Part shown: positions 8,011 through 12,468 of the stretch, one piece after another
Position numbering within the stretch: position 1 is the stretch's first letter
Layout of the letters: every line of letters begins with the position of its first letter
NCBI GenBank assembly: GCA_910592005.1
Contig: CAJVPP010003149.1
Span: 1 to 12,468 of the forward strand
Length of the DNA stretch: 12,468 nt
Origin: Funneliformis mosseae
Taxonomy: Eukaryota > Glomeromycota > Glomeromycetes > Glomerales > Glomeraceae
Direction: 5' to 3'
Notes under the pieces: model-generated
Told to the model about the DNA's origin: nothing
What the model saw: the letters and a program-made list of their open reading frames with translations, nothing else
Database searches by the model: none
Position numbers and translations under genes: made by a program

Positions 8011-9269
8011 AGGTCTTAGTAGTAAGCAGTCAGGTAAGCAAAAAAAGTTTATATATCTATTATCTCTAACATCATTCTAAAAGTTGAGATCTTTAATGCA
8101 CATTTCACATGCCCTTATTTTTAAACACAAAATTTTAGCGTAAAATGCCTTACACAGTTCTCTTATCTCTTTTCCTAATATGAATGTGAATTAGAGAGAA
8201 CATGAATAGAAAAGTTATCAGAGATTTAAAAGACAAGTGTATTTAATTCAAGTCATTTATCACTTATTATTTTTTTTAGTAAAATTCTAACATTATATTT
8301 TTCATCATTATGTCTTCTTTCGCATTATATGAAAATATTTATAATTTTTTACTTAATTCACCCTCAGATTATATTACCACACTTTTTGTTATTTTTTAAC
8401 TAATAGAAGATAATGCGTGATATCTAAAAAATAAGTTAAAAGAAATAATTCATTAGGTAATTATAATAGTGAAAAAGAATTATGATCAGACTTCAGAAAA
8501 ATATCTAAAATTCGTTAATATTTCCTTGAAGATTAGTGATTATTATTATTATTTTTCAGATTTATAATCCCAAATGATGATTGCGTAGAATGATATTTTT
8601 ATAATCAGATTAAGTGAGTACCTATAGCCATATGGATACAGATTTAATCATATATATTAATTTCTTAGATACACAGGAGTAAATCTTAGTTATAGTTTGT
8701 GAAGAAAAAATATAGCATTCATGTATATTGTCAATTATATGCAGGTCATATATAGTTAATGATTTACTTAAAATATGTTGATAGATATACGCATATGATT
8801 CTAATATCAAAAGATTAATTATATTAGTACTAATATAAGGCTTCTGCGCTAGTTTAATGATGCATACAAAAGTGTAAGTAGTTTTCAGAGTATCAAAGAA
8901 TCAAAATAAGAAGAATCGCTCATTAAGAATAAAATCGAGACAAACTTGCATGTGTTGAAAACTAATTTTAAAAACAGTATGACTTTGTAAATATTTAAAG
9001 AAGAAAAGTGCTTTAGACTTATCATGACGTATTCTACTTGCTAATCAAGTAATTTGTGCAGATTCAGAAATGGTGAAAACTTTAGAAGTAGATGCATATA
9101 ACTTTTTTATGATGAGTAACTTAGTAAATAGTATTTTGTATTGCTATAGTCCACTTTTGGCAAAGAGTATCATATTAATATTATGATCTTATAGAATCTG
9201 GTAGAGCATATAAAAGTAACTGCTTCAGACCTTATCAAAAATAATTGTGATTCCTTTATTTTGAATTTT
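8011..9269. other. Long AT-rich stretch without a supportable gene
   Basis: This region may include the rest of the LTR. A separated inverted pair, CGCATTAT near 8320 and ATAATGCG near 8411, and short homopolymer runs are seen. Weak coding-like scraps on plus at about 8940-9180 (such as FKEEKCFRL) may be the worn 5' part of the next decayed gene. They are too broken to annotate. Confidence 0.4.
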
Positions 9270-10226
9270 ATAGACAATATTACAGATATCCAAATAATAG
9301 ACTTTTACATGATAAAAGTTGGAAAGAATCTAATGAAAAACTAGCAAAAGTTATGTTAAGTATACTTGATATCTTGTGAGTATTTTAATAATAAGAGTTT
9401 TAACAATCATATTTGTCATTTTTTAAAATTTCTATTTAAAATTGCATTTAACATTATTCTTTATAAAAGAGATATTTGGAAAAATCCTGCTTTTAGTCTA
9501 AAGCTGATTAAGTCATAAAGTGAAGGAATATACATGATCGATTTAATAGTTTTGATGATTCGAGCATCATTAAAAAATCTTTCAATTAGAAAATCTGGTT
9601 ATATTTTTACAGCTGAATGTCAAAGTATAGCTAGCAAAGATTGAAATGGAGTTGGAAAATAATCAGATGTTATGTTCATCATTAGTTGTAATAATAAGTC
9701 ATATGAATTAATTTATGGTAAAAGTTCCTATACCATTTATGACGAACAAAAAAGGAAAATAATAGGGTAAAAACTTAGAGAGAGAGGAATAATAGAATGT
9801 ATTAGACTCATAAAAGATGCAAACCTGACAAAAATAATTTTAGTTTATTAGGATCCAAATCGTCAGAACTGAGATGTATCTAAATATTCTTATTTTAGGT
9901 ATAGATGAGATACATCGTTTCTATAATTTGTGTATAGTTGAAATTTTGATACAGCTAACAGATGGAAATATAGTGTTTAAATTTGTTAAAACTTTATTGA
10001 CAATATGGGTATGTAAAATACAATTCTTATATTTCACTTGCTTAAAATTAACACATATTTATAATTATAGAATATCTTGTACATCAATATATCTCTTTTA
10101 TATTATGTGCTTTCAACTAGTTTAAGTAGTAATACAAAAAATAACTTCACAATATTTTCTCTATCAAAATCATCATCACTACCAAAAATGAAAAAAGAAA
10201 GTCCTATAAAATTTGAAAAAAAATAA
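9270..10226 (+). pseudogene. Decayed multi-copy gene with D...E-x-G-x-S core; two introns preserved
   Basis: Pieces in order: NNRLLHDKSWKESNEKLAKV and MLSILDI, intron 9376-9469 (GTGAGT...AAAG), DIWKNPAFSLK, SIRKSGYIFTAECQSIASKD, SDVMFII, NKSYELIYGKSS, FSLLG, then LNILILGIDEIHRFYNLC to KFVKTLLTIW. Next come intron 10009-10070 (GTATGT...ATTATAG, 62 nt, phase 0) and a final open exon 10071-10226 (NILYINISLLYYVLSTSL to a Ser/Lys-rich tail, TAA 10224-10226). Stops sit at several sites (for example KD*NGVGK*SD), and a frameshift lies near 9862-9874. From memory this is a repeated Rhizophagus family in which the core reads PDVMF...YELIYGES, a PD-(D/E)XK-like layout. Here the Glu of GES is Lys (AAA, 9720-9722). 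The 5' end is uncertain and function is inferred only. Confidence 0.65.
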
Positions 10227-10409
10227 TCTAATTGTTATTTGTATTACTGTTTCAATAAAATACCTGATGGCTGTTTTTTTTTGTATTTTTATTATATGCT
10301 TAAATCTTATAACTTGTATTTTAGTATATTATTTTAGCATAGCAAAAATTGCAAATTATGTCCTGAATATTATGTATTTTATTTTTTCCTGTATCAAAGG
10401 TTAAGCAGA
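10227..10409. other. AT-rich spacer
   Basis: An open frame here is composed almost wholly of Ile, Leu, Phe, Tyr and Cys from AT-rich sequence. It has no recognisable domain and is not treated as a gene. Confidence 0.4.
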
Positions 10410-10640
10410 CTATTTTAATAAAATTTTCTTAGTAAAATTTGGGTGACCTGGGGTTGCTAAAATCACATGAATTTTCTTGGTAAATTTTAGTCAGAGTCTT
10501 GATCAAACCCGATCATCTGAAATGCGCAGAAGAAATTTGGTAAAATTCTTGCCAACTGACGTTAAATCACATGATTTTTTATTTTAGAATATTCTGGTTA
10601 AGATCACGCAAAGATCTATATAACACTAGTTGAAATAGTC
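10410..10640. repeat. Interspersed-repeat fragment with TTGGTAAAATT and TCACATGA motifs
   Basis: TTGGTAAAATT-like words recur near 10425, 10477 and 10538. AAATCACATGA occurs at about 10460 and 10564. The sequence GGGTGACCTGGGGTTGCTAA and the GATCAAACCCGATCATCTGA stretch are less AT-rich than the flanks. I recall related sequence as widely dispersed in Rhizophagus, with TCACGTGA where this copy has TCACATGA. No terminal inverted repeats or coding region were defined. Confidence 0.4.
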
Positions 10641-10745
10641 TATTTCGATTAAAATTTGACTGTCCAATTTTAGGTCGAATTATAACCTAAAGCTGATCGA
10701 TTTCCTTTATGATGATTGGTGTAAAATGGCTGCCACTCGCCTATT

Positions 10746-10861
10746 AATCATACCAAGCAAATCGTCACATAATCGAACAAAATTCAACCAAGTTTTAATT
10801 ATCAATCATACCAAGCAAATCATCACATAATCAAACAAAATTCAACCAAGTTTTAATTATG
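10746..10861. repeat. 58-bp tandem duplication
   Basis: Copies lie at 10746-10803 and 10804-10861, starting AATCATACCAAGCAAATC. They are identical except for CG to CA at two positions (TCGTCACATAATCGAAC versus TCATCACATAATCAAAC) and a few bases at the far end. Confidence 0.9.
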
Positions 10862-11021
10862 ATGAATCATCTCAATAAATTACTGTATCAGATTAATTAG
10901 CTTTATTTTTATTTAATTAAATTCACTCAATTAAAACAATAATATTTATCGAAATTAATAATAAATTTTATAATATTCTGTAACAACTGAAAATAGATCA
11001 TATGAATTACAACCAAATGAA
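10862..11021. other. AT-rich spacer
   Basis: This stretch is non-coding and rich in TTAATTA and AATAATA. It lies just downstream of the stop of the minus-strand gene end and would hold its 3' untranslated region. Nothing else is seen. Confidence 0.35.
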
Positions 11022-11491
11022 TTATTCTAACATATCATTATAATAATTATTATCGTTCGCAGGCTCATACTCATCGCACTTTTGACTATTTTTCTTTGTT
11101 TCAAAGCTTTCTTATAAAGTAAATAATCAGACTGTAGAAGTGCATCACGAATTTCACCGTAGGTAGACGATTCACCTCTTTGATGCTCTTCATCAACATC
11201 AATTAAGATTCATCTTTCTTTATATAATAATTGATTTTGAGTATCTTTATCCGACAATTGATTTTGAGTATCTCTATCTGACAGTTGATTTGAAATATTT
11301 GGAGTTTTTTCATGTTCAAAATTCGTCTTGTAGAGTGTGTTTTGATCAATATACGTCCATTTAGAAGCATTACGAGAGTATGATATCTTGCAGTTATAAG
11401 TATTATCATTATAGTTTTGATGTCTTGTCAATTTTAATGCTTGTAATAATAACAAATGCAGATCAATTATCTTGCGAAGAAGGTGTTTCAA
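11022..11491 (-). pseudogene. Broken 3' exon of an unrecognised gene (internal 9-aa repeat)
   Basis: The frame opens at 11491 with no ATG, right after a T-rich acceptor-like site on minus (TTTTTTTTATTAG). It reads LKHLLRKIIDLHL, then LKLTRHQNYNDNTYNCKISY and FEHEKTPNIS, then a tandem NQLSDRDTQ/NQLSDKDTQ. It meets an in-frame TGA at 11212-11210. The same frame continues with ILIDVDEEHQRGESSTYGEI and RDALLQSDYLLYKKALKQRK. After one missing base in the T/A run at 11089-11093, it reads to CDEYEPANDNNYYNDMLE and stops at 11024-11022. It is hydrophilic and Asn/Gln/Asp-rich with no known domain. A possible donor GTAAGT upstream (11535) would make a 44-nt intron, but the phases do not fit. One nonsense and one frameshift suggest recent loss, or assembly error for the latter. 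Confidence 0.5.
11229..11291 (-). repeat. 27-bp coding minisatellite (9-residue repeat)
   Basis: Two full units (11229-11255 and 11256-11282) and a partial third encode NQLSDKDTQ on the minus strand. They differ at two positions over 27 bp. The period is a multiple of three, so copy changes would keep the frame. Confidence 0.8.
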
Positions 11492-11550
11492 CTAATAAAA
11501 AAAACTAATATTAATATTATGAAAATGAAACTTACTGAAATTTAATGCTC

Positions 11551-11735
11551 TGAATAGTTCAGTTCAGTCCAGATTATAGGCCAATCTGAAACTGAACCAA
11601 AAATTCTGGTTCGGTTCAGTTCAGATTATAAATCTTAAAAATGCTAATCCAAAATTGAACTGAATCGTAAACTGATAAAAATCTGAACTGAACTGAAAAT
11701 TTTAGATTAATCCGAAAGTTCAGTTTGATATATTC
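11551..11735. repeat. GTTCA/CTGAA short-period repeat with inverted arms
   Basis: GTTCAGTTCAG occurs near 11558 and GGTTCGGTTCAGTTCAG near 11612. The reverse complement CTGAACTGAACTGAA lies near 11682, so the block can fold. Variation between GTTCA and GTTCG suggests a degenerate 5-bp repeat. It is non-coding. Confidence 0.7.
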
Positions 11736-11769
11736 GAATCTTGAAGGAACCCTAATATGTAATTCTCTA

Positions 11770-12300
11770 AAGAGTTTTGCAATTATTCTGCGATTCTCTT
11801 AGAGTTTCACAAGTAATTTGCGATTCTCTTAAGAGTTTCACAATTACTTTGCGATTCCCTTAGAGTTTCACAAGTAATTTGTGATTCTCTTAGAGTTTCA
11901 CAATTACTTTGCGATTCTCCTTAGAGTTTTGCAAGTAATTTGTGATTCTCTTAGAGTTTCACAAAAACTTTGCGATTCTCCTTAGAATTTGGCAAGTAAT
12001 TTGTGATTCTTTTAAGAGTTTTGCAAGTACTTTGTGATTCCTTTAGAGTTTCGCAATTACTTTGCAATTCCCCTTGGAGTTTCGCAAGTAATTTGCGATT
12101 CTCTTAAAGTTTTATAATTACTTTGCTATTCCTTTAGAGTTTCGCAAGTATTTTGCGATTCTCTTAAGAGTTTCGCAATTATTTTGCGATTCTCCTTAGA
12201 GTTTCGCAAGTAATTTATGATTCTCTTAAGAGTTTTATAATTACTTTGCTATTCTTTTAGAATTTCGCAAACAATTTGCGATTTCTTTAGAGTTTCACAA
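11770..12300. repeat. ~30-bp minisatellite, about 18 units, alternating two subtypes
   Basis: Units follow AGAGTTTCGCAA-GTAATTTGCGATTCTCTT (type A) or AGAGTTTCGCAA-TTACTTTGCGATTCTCCTT (type B). The order alternates B-A-B-A for most of the array, making a higher-order unit of about 60 bp. It slips register around the eighth to tenth units, where two A-like units are adjacent. GCAAGTAATTTGC and GCAATTACTTTGC are near-palindromic and nearly complementary to each other. C/T exchange at CG sites (TCGCAA/TCACAA, TGCGATT/TGTGATT) is frequent. Right-hand units decay after 12290. I recall closely similar arrays in Rhizophagus. Confidence 0.9.
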
Positions 12301-12468
12301 ATATTTCACAATTTTTCAATTCTCAGAGTTTCACGATCTTATTTTTACAATTCTTTTAGAATTCTCTTTTTTTAATTACTTATTCTTTATAAATCCATTA
12401 TTTTTTTTAACTTTTATTTAGTTTTAGTAATATTTATTTTATTTTGATAATTTAAAAATAAAAATTAC
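12301..12468. other. AT-rich tail of the window
   Basis: Degenerate fragments of the minisatellite (TCTCAGAGTTTCACGATC, AATTCTTTTAGAATTCTC) fade into T-rich sequence. No gene is seen. Confidence 0.5.

Noticed and set aside
8622..8810. Minus-strand open frame of 62 codons
   Set aside because: Its Ile/Tyr/Ser/Leu-rich product is typical of chance frames in AT-rich DNA. No start context or domain is visible.
9874..10125. Single 83-codon gene
   Set aside because: Only its first half is coding (an exon of the decayed gene). The rest runs through intron 10009-10070 and then reads the last exon out of frame.
10213..10404. Small membrane protein of 63 codons
   Set aside because: The hydrophobic composition follows from AT-rich codons. 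The ATG is out of frame inside the end of the decayed gene's last exon, and nothing supports expression.
11210..11212. Programmed read-through or selenocysteine at TGA
   Set aside because: No hairpin or read-through context is apparent, and a second lesion follows. A simple nonsense mutation is more likely.

Overview
The window is AT-rich eukaryotic DNA. Its genes are cut by many short introns (mostly 60-130 nt) with GT...AG ends, CTAA-type branch sites and T-rich 3' ends. No bacterial operon, RBS or CRISPR structure is visible. Composition, intron style, the GCAATTACTTTGCGATTC-type minisatellite and three decayed gene families that I recognise from memory as multi-copy in Rhizophagus (arbuscular mycorrhizal fungi) all suggest a Glomeromycotina genome. 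That assignment is recollection, not a database result.

Layout, left to right. 1-277: 46-bp tandem repeats. 480-1900: a decayed multi-copy gene (+) with zinc-ribbon-like Cys/His clusters. 2455-3180: a small four-exon gene (-) of 97 codons, not recognised. 3181-3321: a 141-bp intergenic gap with divergent transcription. 3322-6080: the main gene, 12 exons on +, about 592 residues, reading cleanly apart from one missing base in an A run of exon 2. 6081-6719: 3' flank and a dyad-rich stretch. 6720-7772: a second decayed gene (+). 7962-8010: the edge of an LTR retroelement (-) with a primer-binding site matching initiator tRNA-Met. 8011-9269: no supportable gene. 9270-10226: a third decayed gene (+) that keeps two well-formed introns. 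10410-10861: interspersed and tandem repeats. 11022-11491: a broken minus-strand gene end with a 9-residue repeat. 11551-12300: GTTCA-type repeats and a long two-unit minisatellite.

The only apparently maintained genes are the divergent pair at 2455-3180 and 3322-6080, which may share a promoter. The large gene combines an acidic N-terminal half, basic nuclear-localisation-like stretches and a GD...E...EAGK core. That core weakly resembles the PD-(D/E)XK nuclease arrangement. The unrelated-looking pseudogene at 9270-10226 carries a comparable D...E-x-G-x-S core in which the second acidic residue has become Lys. Nuclease-like function is inference in both cases. The surrounding sequence looks like a graveyard of multi-copy families and repeats.
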